Part shown: positions 14,159 to 22,307 of the stretch, one piece after another
How positions within the stretch are numbered: position 1 is the stretch's first letter
How the letters are laid out: every line of letters begins with the position of its first letter
Source: an uncultured Prevotellaceae bacterium
Lineage (GTDB): Bacteria > Bacteroidota > Bacteroidia > Bacteroidales > Muribaculaceae
DNA: 28,105 nucleotides
Assembly (NCBI GenBank): GCA_947254205.1
Contig: CAMYCE010000018.1
Span: 1 to 28,105 of the forward strand
Direction of reading: 5' to 3'
Notes under the pieces: model-generated
The model's database searches: none
What the model saw: the letters and a program-made list of their open reading frames with translations, nothing else
Told to the model about the DNA's origin: nothing
Translations under genes and position numbers: made by a program

Positions 14159-15364
14159 ATGGATTATATTGACGCATTTCATCGATTGCAACATTACTGC
14201 CATAAAGAAGGCTACAAGGGCTGGGACCCGTATGATGGACTTAATTCTCGCATCTTTCAGTGGATTCCGGGAATTAGGCATAGTGCGTTTTGCCGGTTGG
14301 CCATGATTCAGTCGTTTAAACGCCTGCCATGCAATTTGCGTCGATGGGCCATGGTGCCTAAAGAGTATAACCCTAAGGGCATTGCCCTGTTTTTAAAAGG
14401 CTACTGCTTTCTCTACCAAATAGTGGTAACACACCCCGAAGCTCAACACACATTTGGCAACATTAAACTCATTGAAGAACAAATTAACCAATTGGCACAA
14501 CTACTGATTTCTCTACAATCAAAAGGCAACTACCATGGTGCATGTTGGGGCTACAATTTCGATTGGCAATCACGTCGTCAATTTCTATTCCCCAAATATA
14601 CACCCACGGTTGTTGTCACCAAATTTTGTGCCGATGCTCTATATCAAGCCTATGAGATTACTCACCAAAAAGCATATCTCGACATTGCCCTCTCTACGGC
14701 TCAATTTGTGTTGCACGACTTGCATCGCACCCTTTGCCAACAAGGATTTCTTTTTTCCTATAGCCCCCTCAATGGCCATAACACGGTGATTAACGCCTCA
14801 CTATTGGGCACACATGTTTTGAGCTTAGCCTTTCGCTACACAGGCGAAAAATCCTTTTACGAGGCCGCACGCACGTCGGCAGTTGCTTGTTGCGCAGCAC
14901 AACGCCCCAATGGAGCGTGGCCCTATGGCAACCAGCCATTCCAACAATGGGTAGATAGTTTTCACACGGGCTATAACCTCGAAGCACTATATGCCTATTT
15001 TGCTTGCACCCATGACAGTAGCTTTGTGGCATGCTTTGAACATGGTTTCAACTACTATATTAAACATTTTTTTGACCAAGATGGCAGGCCTAAATATTAT
15101 GACAATTGCACCCTTCCTATTGATATTCATTCTCCCGCCCAGCTCATGATGACCCTTGAGGCAACTCACCGATTCAACGAAGTGGGCAATGTGCCACAAA
15201 GGGTAATGGACTGGACACTCACACACATGCAAGATAAGAAAGGATATTTCTATTATCAGAAAAAAAAGTTTTTAAGCTCGCACATTCCCTATATGCGCTG
15301 GAACAACGCATTTATGTTTTGTGCAATGTGCTGTTTTTTAAAAGAAAAATATGCAACGAGTTAA
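14159..15364 (+). CDS. Polysaccharide-locus protein of unknown function, alpha/alpha-barrel-like
   Basis: The 401-aa protein has no signal peptide or membrane span. Repeated pairs of helices with aromatic-rich loops (GACWGYNFDWQSRRQF about 127-142; FLFSYSPLNGHNTVINASLL; NGAWPYGNQPFQQWVDSFHT; MRWNNAFMFCAMCCF at the end) look like an (alpha/alpha)6 barrel as in six-hairpin glycosidases and terpenoid cyclases. Similar proteins occur in Bacteroidales surface polysaccharide loci without a known role. Its last 14 nt overlap the WecG-type transferase, which implies coupled expression and a related job, perhaps acting on an undecaprenyl-linked saccharide or as a carbohydrate-active enzyme; this is inference. 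Confidence 0.72.
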   Translation: MDYIDAFHRLQHYCHKEGYKGWDPYDGLNSRIFQWIPGIRHSAFCRLAMIQSFKRLPCNLRRWAMVPKEYNPKGIALFLKGYCFLYQIVVTHPEAQHTFGNIKLIEEQINQLAQLLISLQSKGNYHGACWGYNFDWQSRRQFLFPKYTPTVVVTKFCADALYQAYEITHQKAYLDIALSTAQFVLHDLHRTLCQQGFLFSYSPLNGHNTVINASLLGTHVLSLAFRYTGEKSFYEAARTSAVACCAAQRPNGAWPYGNQPFQQWVDSFHTGYNLEALYAYFACTHDSSFVACFEHGFNYYIKHFFDQDGRPKYYDNCTLPIDIHSPAQLMMTLEATHRFNEVGNVPQRVMDWTLTHMQDKKGYFYYQKKKFLSSHIPYMRWNNAFMFCAMCCFLKEKYATS

Positions 15365-16049
15365 TGTAAATGGAGTTGAAATCTTTCCTTTTTCTTCTCA
15401 AGAACAACTGCTTGACTATATTGAGCAACACTGCTCTATTTTGGTGGCTATTAATGCCGAAAAAATCATGCATGCAACCAGCATTACACGCAAAATTATC
15501 AATAGCAACATCGGCTATTGCGATGGAGTGGGAGCCGTTATGGCTCTCAAGCAAAAAGGGCACACCAATGTGTGTAAAATTGCTGGGTGCGAACTTTGGC
15601 TTGCTATCACTGCCAAATATTACAAAAACAAAACGTTCTACTTGATTGGATCTACACAAGATGTTATTGAAAACACTATTGCAAAGCTCAAGCAAGAATT
15701 TCATGGCATCAATATTGTGGGGTTTCGCAATGGCTACTTGAAATCTCAGCAAGAAAAAGAAGAACTCATTGCCCATGTTATTAAAACAAAACCCGACATT
15801 GTGTTTGTGGCTATGGGATCGCCTAAGCAAGAATTACTCATGCAAGAGATGCAACAACAACATTCAGCAATATATCAAGGGCTTGGAGGCAGTTTTAATG
15901 TCTACACGGGGCAAACACAACGTGCCCCTGAATGGTGGCTTAAACACAATCTTGAATTTGCTTATCGATTCTTAAAAGAGCCTCAAAGACTCAAACGACA
16001 AATTCCCATTTTGCGACTGGCAATCAAGTTACTTCTTCACCGCATATAA
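15351..16049 (+). CDS. WecG/TagA/CpsF-family glycosyltransferase (GT26)
   Basis: The 232-aa protein carries the family features INAEKIMHA, CDGVG (57-61), VFVAMGSPKQE (about 151-161) and the C-terminal RAPEWWLKHNLEFAYRFLKE. In WecG the enzyme adds ManNAcA from UDP-ManNAcA to an undecaprenyl-linked GlcNAc; TagA adds ManNAc. Here a WecC dehydrogenase in the downstream operon would supply UDP-ManNAcA, so a WecG-like activity is the better guess. It has no membrane span and should be peripheral at the inner face of the inner membrane. It overlaps the preceding gene by 14 nt and is separated from the export operon by 427 bp. Confidence 0.88.
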   Translation: MQRVNVNGVEIFPFSSQEQLLDYIEQHCSILVAINAEKIMHATSITRKIINSNIGYCDGVGAVMALKQKGHTNVCKIAGCELWLAITAKYYKNKTFYLIGSTQDVIENTIAKLKQEFHGINIVGFRNGYLKSQQEKEELIAHVIKTKPDIVFVAMGSPKQELLMQEMQQQHSAIYQGLGGSFNVYTGQTQRAPEWWLKHNLEFAYRFLKEPQRLKRQIPILRLAIKLLLHRI

Positions 16050-16125
16050 TAAAAAAATATGCACATAGCAAAAAAAATCTTATCCAGATTCTTCTCTTCA
16101 AATTCAATTAAGAACAATCTCATTT

Positions 16126-16157
16126 TTTGCAAAATTGGCAATTAATCACTACTTTTG
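16126..16157 (+). promoter_or_regulatory. Strong candidate promoter of the polysaccharide export operon
   Basis: TTTG (16126-16129), a 20-bp spacer and TACTTTTG (16150-16157) match the Bacteroidetes promoter at every defined position. The expected start is near 16164, just ahead of the 16169-16192 hairpin. Confidence 0.68.
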
Positions 16158-16168
16158 TACGTTATACT

Positions 16169-16192
16169 AAAACCTTGAGCAATTAAGGTTTT
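16169..16192 (+). terminator. Start-proximal hairpin with U-run (attenuator candidate)
   Basis: AAAACCTT (16169-16176), loop GAGCAATT, AAGGTTTT (16185-16192), then TTGTTT. It would form within about 30 nt of the predicted start. It could be a premature terminator relieved by an antiterminator, a 5' stabilising hairpin, or the terminator of transcripts coming from the WecG-type gene. Confidence 0.55.
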
Positions 16193-16261
16193 TTGTTTAA
16201 CAGATAACTCGAGTTAAACTCCACTTTAGGATTATGACTGATTAACCATAAGTTCTGTAAA

Positions 16262-16270
16262 GGGGGGGGG
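16262..16270. repeat. G9 homopolymer tract in the operon leader
   Basis: Nine consecutive G residues stand out in an AT-rich leader. Such tracts change length by slipped-strand mispairing and could vary leader structure. It is also a place where assemblies make errors. Confidence 0.75.
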
Positions 16271-16309
16271 AATACAAACTTGTATTAAGTAACGCGCTAC
16301 ACTAAAAAG

Positions 16310-16405
16310 ATGAGTAATACACATTACATGAACATAATTGTTATCCACATGGGGGCTAATCCTTCGACTTTTCAGTCACATCTATTCCTCCTTGTTGCCC
16401 CATAG
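16310..16405 (+). CDS. Possible leader peptide (31 aa), uncertain
   Basis: ATG 16310 opens a 31-codon frame (MSNTHYMNIIVIHMGANPST, then FQSHLFLLVAP) that ends 71 nt before the Wza-like gene. It has a hydrophobic flavour and no recognisable motif. Its 3' half overlaps the ATGGGGGC/GCCCCAT pairing, so translation could affect leader folding. It may well be chance. Confidence 0.22.
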   Translation: MSNTHYMNIIVIHMGANPSTFQSHLFLLVAP

Positions 16406-16476
16406 CTAAAAATATGCAACCATGCAATGTCGTTTCCTTACTCTATGTTTATTTTACTTGAAATAATAAAATAAAT

Positions 16477-17268
16477 ATGAATATCAAACATTTTTTGAGC
16501 ATATTGCTGTTGGCTCTACTATTCACAGCATGCCAAGCTCCTAAACTTGGATATTTCCAAGACATTCAAGCAGGGCAAGTAATGCCTCTCACAAAAAGTC
16601 AATATGTCAAAATACAACCAGGCGACCGCCTGTCAATTTTGATAAGTAGTAAAGACCCCGGATTAGCTTATCTCTACAACTTAAATATTGTGGGGCACTA
16701 CATTGCATCAAGTAGCAACAACCTCTCCACATCACAAATTGCAATCTACACAGTCGACCCCAATGGTGATATAGATTTTCCTGTGGTCGGAAAACTTCAC
16801 ATTGCCGACATGACAAGACACGAGATTGCAAACTTTGTGAAAGACAAACTCATATCGGGCAGTTACCTAAAAGACCCCACAGTGACTGTTGATTTTGTTG
16901 ATTTATACTATTCGGTGATGGGCGAGGTAAACCAACCCGGGCGATATGCCTTTGACCGCGATAAAATTACACTCATCGACGCTATTAGTCGTTCGGGCGA
17001 CCTCACGATCTATGGCAGGCGTGACAATGTGCTCATTGTGAGAGAAGAAAAAGGCTATCAAACCACCTATCGCGTAGACCTCACCAATACTCAACAACTC
17101 TATAGCTCTCCTGCTTTCTATCTCAAGCAAGGAGATGCCATTTATGTCACACCCAACAACAAAAGAGCTCGTGAATCAACTGGCACAGGAAATGCTTTTT
17201 TACAGCCTTCACTATGGATTTCACTTGCTTCTCTCACCACCTCAATTTTGCTATTAATTAAAAAATAA
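16477..17268 (+). CDS. Wza-like outer-membrane polysaccharide export lipoprotein
   Basis: The protein belongs to the outer-membrane auxiliary family that forms the export channel for capsule or exopolysaccharide. At 263 aa it has a lipoprotein signal peptide ending LFTAC (lipidated C19), a Poly_export domain (VKIQPGDRLSILISS about 45-60 to about 145), and an SLBB domain (SVMGEVNQPGRYAFD, about 147-161, through about 225). A hydrophobic C-terminal segment (PSLWISLASLTTSILLLI) ends in KK and could be a membrane anchor. It lies 12 nt before the Wzc-like gene, its natural partner. The start ATG follows an A-rich stretch, normal for Bacteroidetes. Confidence 0.92.
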   Translation: MNIKHFLSILLLALLFTACQAPKLGYFQDIQAGQVMPLTKSQYVKIQPGDRLSILISSKDPGLAYLYNLNIVGHYIASSSNNLSTSQIAIYTVDPNGDIDFPVVGKLHIADMTRHEIANFVKDKLISGSYLKDPTVTVDFVDLYYSVMGEVNQPGRYAFDRDKITLIDAISRSGDLTIYGRRDNVLIVREEKGYQTTYRVDLTNTQQLYSSPAFYLKQGDAIYVTPNNKRARESTGTGNAFLQPSLWISLASLTTSILLLIKK

Positions 17269-17280
17269 TTTTTTAGAATC

Positions 17281-19662
17281 ATGAGTGAAGAAGCTTTCTA
17301 TGTGCACGATGAAGAAAAGCAAGAAAAAACCTTGAAGTTTCAAGATTTTCTATACTTGTGCATTTCTAAATGGTATTGGTTTGTTATTTCATTAGTGTTT
17401 TTCTTGGGCTGTGCATGTTTTTATATATTGTCAACTCAGCCCATCTATACCCGCCAAGCCTCTATTCTAATTAAAGATGAAGATGGTAACTCTTCTATCT
17501 CTAAGCAGTTTGGACAATTCTCCGACATTGGGTTTGGAAAAAGCAACACCAACCTCTATAATGAGATGATCACACTCAAATCTCCCACCTACATGGAAGA
17601 GGTGGTCAAGGCATTACATCTCGACATGCAATACTCGGTAAAGGGCACTTTTCATGACACAATTCTCTATGCCAAAACATTGCCAATCAATGTGATTTTA
17701 CCCGACATGAATCAAGATTGCTCGGCAACACTCACAGTGGCATTGCCTGCGACAGGATTGGTTGAGCTCAGTGAGTTTACCCTGCAAGGCATGGAGAAGC
17801 CATCCAAGGTAATCAAAGCACATATGGGAGAAACGGTGCGCACACCAATTGGTAATGTCATGGTAACCCCTTCGCCATATTATACAGGTAAATATGTTCA
17901 CTCCATTCAAGTAGCACATGTGCCAGTCGAGGCTGTCACTGCCAGCATTGTAGGGCAGCTCAGTGTAGAGCTCACCGACGATAACTCCTCGGTAGTAGAC
18001 TTGCGACTCAATGATGCCTCCCCACAACGTGCCGAAGATATTCTAAACAAACTCTTTGAGGTGTATAATGGCAAGTGGGTAGAAGATATTAACCAGCAAG
18101 CTATAAGCACATCAGAATTCATTGATGAAGAATTGCGAGCTATTGAGGCCGACCTTGGGCACGTAGATGAAGACATATCGTCGTATAAAAGTAAAAATCT
18201 TGTGCCCGACATTCAAGCCAATGCAGCAATCAGCCTAAATAGAGCCGAAGTCACCAATCAACAGTTGCTTGAACTTGAAAATCAGCTTTATATGGCTAAG
18301 TATATCAAAAGCCAACTCAACGATAGCAAAGGATTTAAAATTTTGCCAGTAAATTCAGGTTTTGACAACAGCAATGTGGGTAGCCAAATTGTGGTGTATA
18401 ACGAACGTGTGATGCAACGCAACAACTTGGTTGCCAATAGTAGTGCTTCCAATCCTTTAGTTGTTGATCTTGACCAGGGGCTCATTGCAACCAAAGCTTC
18501 GATCATAGCCTCGCTCAACAGCATAATTGCCACCATGAACAACAAACTGGCAAGTTTGCATGGAAATGCAAGTGAGGCAAAAGAACAAATCGCGACCAAT
18601 CCCACTCAAGCCAAATATTTGCTAAGTGTTGAACGTCAACAAAAAGTGAAAGAAGAACTCTATACCTTTTTGCTACAAAAACGAGAAGAAAATCAACTCT
18701 CAAAAGCATTCACAGCCTACAACACCAAGATGCTAAATCCTCCTGCAGGGAAAAAAACACCCACAAAACCGGTTAAAGGAAATATTCTGGTTGTAGCCTT
18801 TATCATGGGGCTCTTGGTGCCTGTACTTATATTGCTCTTGCTCAACAGTCTTGACACTATGGTGCATTCTCGTCAAGACCTCAAAATGCTCACAATTCCA
18901 TTTATCGGAGAGCTTCCGTTATCCTACAAGAAACACTCTGGTTTACTTTCGTTCATGAATAAGAAAAAAGATGTGCGCAAAATTGTGGTTCAAGAGCAAT
19001 GCCGAAACGAAATCAATGAGGCCTTCCGCGTGATTCGCACTAATCTTGAGTTTGTTTCAGGTAAAGAAGGGACCAACAAAGTCATTATGTTCACTTCGAC
19101 CAACCCAGAATCGGGCAAAACCTTTACAACTGTCAATCTCGCCACAAGTTTTGCAATCAAAGGCAAACGTGTGCTTGTGATCGACCTTGATATGCGCAAG
19201 GCATCACTTTCAACATTTGTCAACAACCCATCTCTGGGTATCTCCGACTACCTTACTGGCCGCATCGAAGACTTTGACACTGTGATGGTTAAAGGTAAAA
19301 TACATGCCAATCTCGATATTTTGCCTGTGGGCACAATCCCTCCCAACCCCACCGAACTTCTCTTTAGCGAACGATTGAGTGACATGCTTAATAAAACTAA
19401 AGACCTATATGACTATATTTTCATCGATTGTCCGCCTGTAGAAATTGTGGCCGATGCCTCTATTATCAATAAATTCTGTGACATGACAATTTATGTGATA
19501 CGGGCAGGTTTCTTGGATCGTGCACAACTTCCCGACATTGAAAAATATTATGTAGAGAAGCGTTACCGCAATCTCAACCTTATTTTCAATGGTGTTTCCT
19601 CTAATTCGGGAGGATATGGTCACAAATATGGATATAGCTATGGCTATGGCGATAAGTCATAA
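17281..19662 (+). CDS. Wzc-like polysaccharide copolymerase / tyrosine autokinase
   Basis: The 793-aa inner-membrane protein regulates chain length and export and works with the Wza-like channel and Wzy polymerase. Domains in order: TM1 (about residues 31-51), a periplasmic Wzz-type domain with coiled-coil segments (about 260-480), TM2 (about 501-524), then a cytoplasmic BY-kinase with Walker A NPESGKTF (SGKT at 611-614), Walker A' VLVIDLDMRKA and Walker B YIFIDCPP (about 713-720). The C-terminus has a tyrosine cluster, GGYGHKYGYSYGYGDKS, for autophosphorylation. All kinase motifs are intact. No separate Wzb-type phosphatase is encoded in this window. Confidence 0.94.
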   Translation: MSEEAFYVHDEEKQEKTLKFQDFLYLCISKWYWFVISLVFFLGCACFYILSTQPIYTRQASILIKDEDGNSSISKQFGQFSDIGFGKSNTNLYNEMITLKSPTYMEEVVKALHLDMQYSVKGTFHDTILYAKTLPINVILPDMNQDCSATLTVALPATGLVELSEFTLQGMEKPSKVIKAHMGETVRTPIGNVMVTPSPYYTGKYVHSIQVAHVPVEAVTASIVGQLSVELTDDNSSVVDLRLNDASPQRAEDILNKLFEVYNGKWVEDINQQAISTSEFIDEELRAIEADLGHVDEDISSYKSKNLVPDIQANAAISLNRAEVTNQQLLELENQLYMAKYIKSQLNDSKGFKILPVNSGFDNSNVGSQIVVYNERVMQRNNLVANSSASNPLVVDLDQGLIATKASIIASLNSIIATMNNKLASLHGNASEAKEQIATNPTQAKYLLSVERQQKVKEELYTFLLQKREENQLSKAFTAYNTKMLNPPAGKKTPTKPVKGNILVVAFIMGLLVPVLILLLLNSLDTMVHSRQDLKMLTIPFIGELPLSYKKHSGLLSFMNKKKDVRKIVVQEQCRNEINEAFRVIRTNLEFVSGKEGTNKVIMFTSTNPESGKTFTTVNLATSFAIKGKRVLVIDLDMRKASLSTFVNNPSLGISDYLTGRIEDFDTVMVKGKIHANLDILPVGTIPPNPTELLFSERLSDMLNKTKDLYDYIFIDCPPVEIVADASIINKFCDMTIYVIRAGFLDRAQLPDIEKYYVEKRYRNLNLIFNGVSSNSGGYGHKYGYSYGYGDKS

Positions 19663-19707
19663 ACATAGATAAAAGCTATTATTGTTTAATTTTGATTTTA
19701 TCATTTA

Positions 19708-20931
19708 ATGAAAGCATGTTTTATAGGTTTAGGCTACATTGGGCTTCCCACTGCAATTATTGTAGCACAATGTGGTATCGACGTTTTGGGGGTTGACATT
19801 AACCCCCAAGTTGTCACACAAACCCAAAATGGACAACTTCACATCATGGAGCCTGGGCTTGAACCCCTGTTGCAACAAGCTATTGAGTCTGGCAAATTGA
19901 AGGTTGGTATTACTCCCGAAGAAAGTGATGCTTTTTTCATTGTAGTTCCAACTCCTTTTAAAGGGCATCACCACCCCGATGTGTCTTATGTTGAAGCCGC
20001 CAGTCGTTCTGTAATTCCGTATCTTAAAGAAGGCAATTTATTTGTCATAGAATCAACTTCACCCGTTGGAACTACTAAAAAAATTGCTGAAATAATTTTC
20101 AAGGCACGGCCTGAATTAAAAAATAAAATACACATTGCCTATTGTCCCGAACGTGTGCTACCAGGTAATGTGATATATGAACTCACCCACAACGACCGTG
20201 TGATTGGGGGCTATAGTGAAGAGGCTGTAGACAAAGCTATAGAATTTTATTCTCTTTTTGTGAAAGGAAAGCTGCATCGCACCAATTGTCGCACTGCAGA
20301 GTTGTGCAAACTGGTTGAAAACTCCTATCGCGATGTGCAAATAGCCTTTGCCAATGAGCTATCGTTTGTGTGCGATAAAGCCAACATTAATGTGTGGCAT
20401 CTTATAGAACTCGCCAACAAGCACCCACGAGTAAATATCTTGCAACCTGGTTGTGGAGTGGGAGGACATTGCATTGCAGTAGACCCTTATTTTATAACAA
20501 CAGCATTCCCTGCTGATACCAAACTCATTGCACAAGCACGAGAAACCAACACCTATAAAGCCCTATGGTGTGCCGAAAAGGTGAAACATGCAATGCTTGA
20601 TTTTGAGCTTAAACATGGCCGCTGTCCTAAAGTGGCTATGATGGGCCTGGCCTTCAAGCCCGACATCGACGACTTGCGAGAATCACCTGCCAAGCGCATT
20701 GTTACCGATGTGATGCAAAGTGGCAATAATATTGATATTATGGTCGTTGAGCCCAATATCAAAGAACATAATGTGTTTAAACTCACCAACTATCAAGTAG
20801 CATATAGCCAAGCCGACATTGTTGTTTTTCTCACAGCTCATCAACAGTTCAAGCAGTTAAAATGGTGCAAAGATAAAGTGATATTAGACTTTTGCGGTAT
20901 TTTTAAAGAAGAAAAAATCACATTTGATTAA
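19708..20931 (+). CDS. wecC: UDP-N-acetyl-D-mannosamine dehydrogenase (WecC)
   Basis: WecC oxidises UDP-ManNAc to UDP-ManNAcA with two NAD+. The 407-aa sequence has the N-terminal Rossmann motif GLGYIGLPTA (residues 8-17), VVPTPF, ESTSPVGTT, the WecC-like YCPERVLPGN, and the catalytic Cys in GVGGHCIAVDP (C255). The C-terminal UDP-binding domain starts near 300 with GLAFKPDIDDLRESPA. UDP-glucose dehydrogenase is the main alternative, but the YCPERVLPG pattern favours WecC. The epimerase WecB that makes UDP-ManNAc is not present here. The gene is 45 bp after the Wzc-like gene and 41 bp before the Wzy-like gene, same operon. Confidence 0.92.
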   Translation: MKACFIGLGYIGLPTAIIVAQCGIDVLGVDINPQVVTQTQNGQLHIMEPGLEPLLQQAIESGKLKVGITPEESDAFFIVVPTPFKGHHHPDVSYVEAASRSVIPYLKEGNLFVIESTSPVGTTKKIAEIIFKARPELKNKIHIAYCPERVLPGNVIYELTHNDRVIGGYSEEAVDKAIEFYSLFVKGKLHRTNCRTAELCKLVENSYRDVQIAFANELSFVCDKANINVWHLIELANKHPRVNILQPGCGVGGHCIAVDPYFITTAFPADTKLIAQARETNTYKALWCAEKVKHAMLDFELKHGRCPKVAMMGLAFKPDIDDLRESPAKRIVTDVMQSGNNIDIMVVEPNIKEHNVFKLTNYQVAYSQADIVVFLTAHQQFKQLKWCKDKVILDFCGIFKEEKITFD

Positions 20932-20972
20932 GACACCACTACTTCAAAGAACAAATAAACATCACAATAGGC

Positions 20973-22307
20973 ATGCAATTTATTGAAGGATTTTTAATCA
21001 TCGTTGCTCTTCTACAAATTTGTAGAAACAAGATGGCTATACCCATCACTATCATGCTTATGTTTTTTGAAGGTTATAGTTTTTGTGGTTTTACTCAATC
21101 CTATTTCATAACCGAGCATCAATACTCTGATGTTGGGCTTGTGCTCTTTCTTTTCATGCAGTCGATATTACTCTTGCGTCGCAAGCCCAAACTCGACATG
21201 AGTATTCTCAAACCTGTGAAAGTGGGCATTATTATCTTTGCCGTTTTTTTTGCAATCTCGGCTTGTGTCGATCTGCTCATCAATGAAGAGAAGTTTATAT
21301 CGGTCATTAAGACTCTGCGCAATTGGTTGTGCTTGTCGGCACTATGGTCAATCCCTTATCTGCGCATAAAAGAGATAAAAACTCTGCTAAACAACCTTTT
21401 AGTTATTTCGGTTATCATTGCTGCAATATTTTTGGTTGAATTTTACTTCAATATAAGTTTCACTGGTGCAATTCGTTCTGCTCGTGGAAGTCGCGCTTCT
21501 ATTCCATGGCTCATTTCATTTCTTGTGTTCATTTTGCTTTTTAACGACTTTTACAAAATCAATAGCTTTTGGAAATGGACCTTTATTGGAGTTATAGCCT
21601 TTGAATATTTCATGACGGGCACAAGATCCATTTTTATTGCTTGCCTCATTGTTGTAATCGCTATCATATTATTCAATGGCAAGCGCATCTCGGTGCAAAA
21701 GATGATGGTATTCACCTCGGTTTTTGCAGCAGTTGGTATTGTACTCGCTACCGACAATATTCTCACAGAGCGACTCTTTACCACCTCTCAAGACATCAAG
21801 GTATTGCGTGGAAATAGCCGTCAAGGAGGTAACTTATCATTTCGATTGCTCATGCTCGAAGAACGCGCACAATATGTAAACACAAAAACGCAATACATGG
21901 TATTTGGCATTGGCAATGTTCAAGAAAGCGACCTCAAGCAACACTTGTTTCACATAGGTCTTAAAGGCCCTCGGGGCAGAGTGGTTCAACTCGACACTTC
22001 TGATATTGCATGGGTGCTTCTACTCTTGCGCTATGGCTATGTGGGAACAGCTGTCTATATTTTTTGCGTGTATTTCATGATGACGAGAGTATATTACCGC
22101 AATAAGTCTTATCCAATAGGCTATGCGGTGCTTGTCTACCTCTTCTCATGCTTGGTGTTTTTATCCTATACCTCCTCTTATATTGCCTCTTCTTTCTTTT
22201 GGCTTATGCCCATAATATTAATGAGACTACTACCTTCTTTCAACAACATCACCCCCAATCAAAAGAAGATAAAAAAACGTCCTCAACTCGCGACCTATGA
22301 CAGATAG
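20973..22307 (+). CDS. Wzy-like O-antigen/capsule polymerase
   Basis: The 444-aa protein has about 10-12 predicted membrane spans and a large periplasmic loop (about residues 268-345, around TSQDIKVLRGNSRQGGNLSF and RLLMLEERAQ), followed by DIAWVLLLLRYGYVGTAVY, a pattern typical of Wzy polymerases and O-antigen ligases. An Arg-containing GTRSIFIACLI segment also fits the family. As the only such protein in a cluster with a flippase and Wzc-like copolymerase, polymerase is more likely than ligase. The last 11 nt overlap the GT4 gene. Confidence 0.82.
   Translation: MQFIEGFLIIVALLQICRNKMAIPITIMLMFFEGYSFCGFTQSYFITEHQYSDVGLVLFLFMQSILLLRRKPKLDMSILKPVKVGIIIFAVFFAISACVDLLINEEKFISVIKTLRNWLCLSALWSIPYLRIKEIKTLLNNLLVISVIIAAIFLVEFYFNISFTGAIRSARGSRASIPWLISFLVFILLFNDFYKINSFWKWTFIGVIAFEYFMTGTRSIFIACLIVVIAIILFNGKRISVQKMMVFTSVFAAVGIVLATDNILTERLFTTSQDIKVLRGNSRQGGNLSFRLLMLEERAQYVNTKTQYMVFGIGNVQESDLKQHLFHIGLKGPRGRVVQLDTSDIAWVLLLLRYGYVGTAVYIFCVYFMMTRVYYRNKSYPIGYAVLVYLFSCLVFLSYTSSYIASSFFWLMPIILMRLLPSFNNITPNQKKIKKRPQLATYDR

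Larger units (their letters stand above)
16050..16476 (+). other. Long leader region of the polysaccharide export operon
   Basis: These 427 bp lack a large gene. They hold a near-perfect promoter (16126-16157), a hairpin with U-run at the expected start (16169-16192), a second stem GTTTAAC/GTTAAAC (16195-16201 with 16213-16219) enclosing most of AACTCGAGTT (16206-16215), a G9 run (16262-16270) followed by AATACAA/TTGTATT (16271-16286), a 31-codon ORF (16310-16405), and a long-range pairing ATGGGGGC (16349-16356) with GCCCCAT (16397-16403). A leader of about 310 nt before the Wza-like gene suggests post-initiation control. No UpxY/NusG-like gene is seen in the window. Confidence 0.7.
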
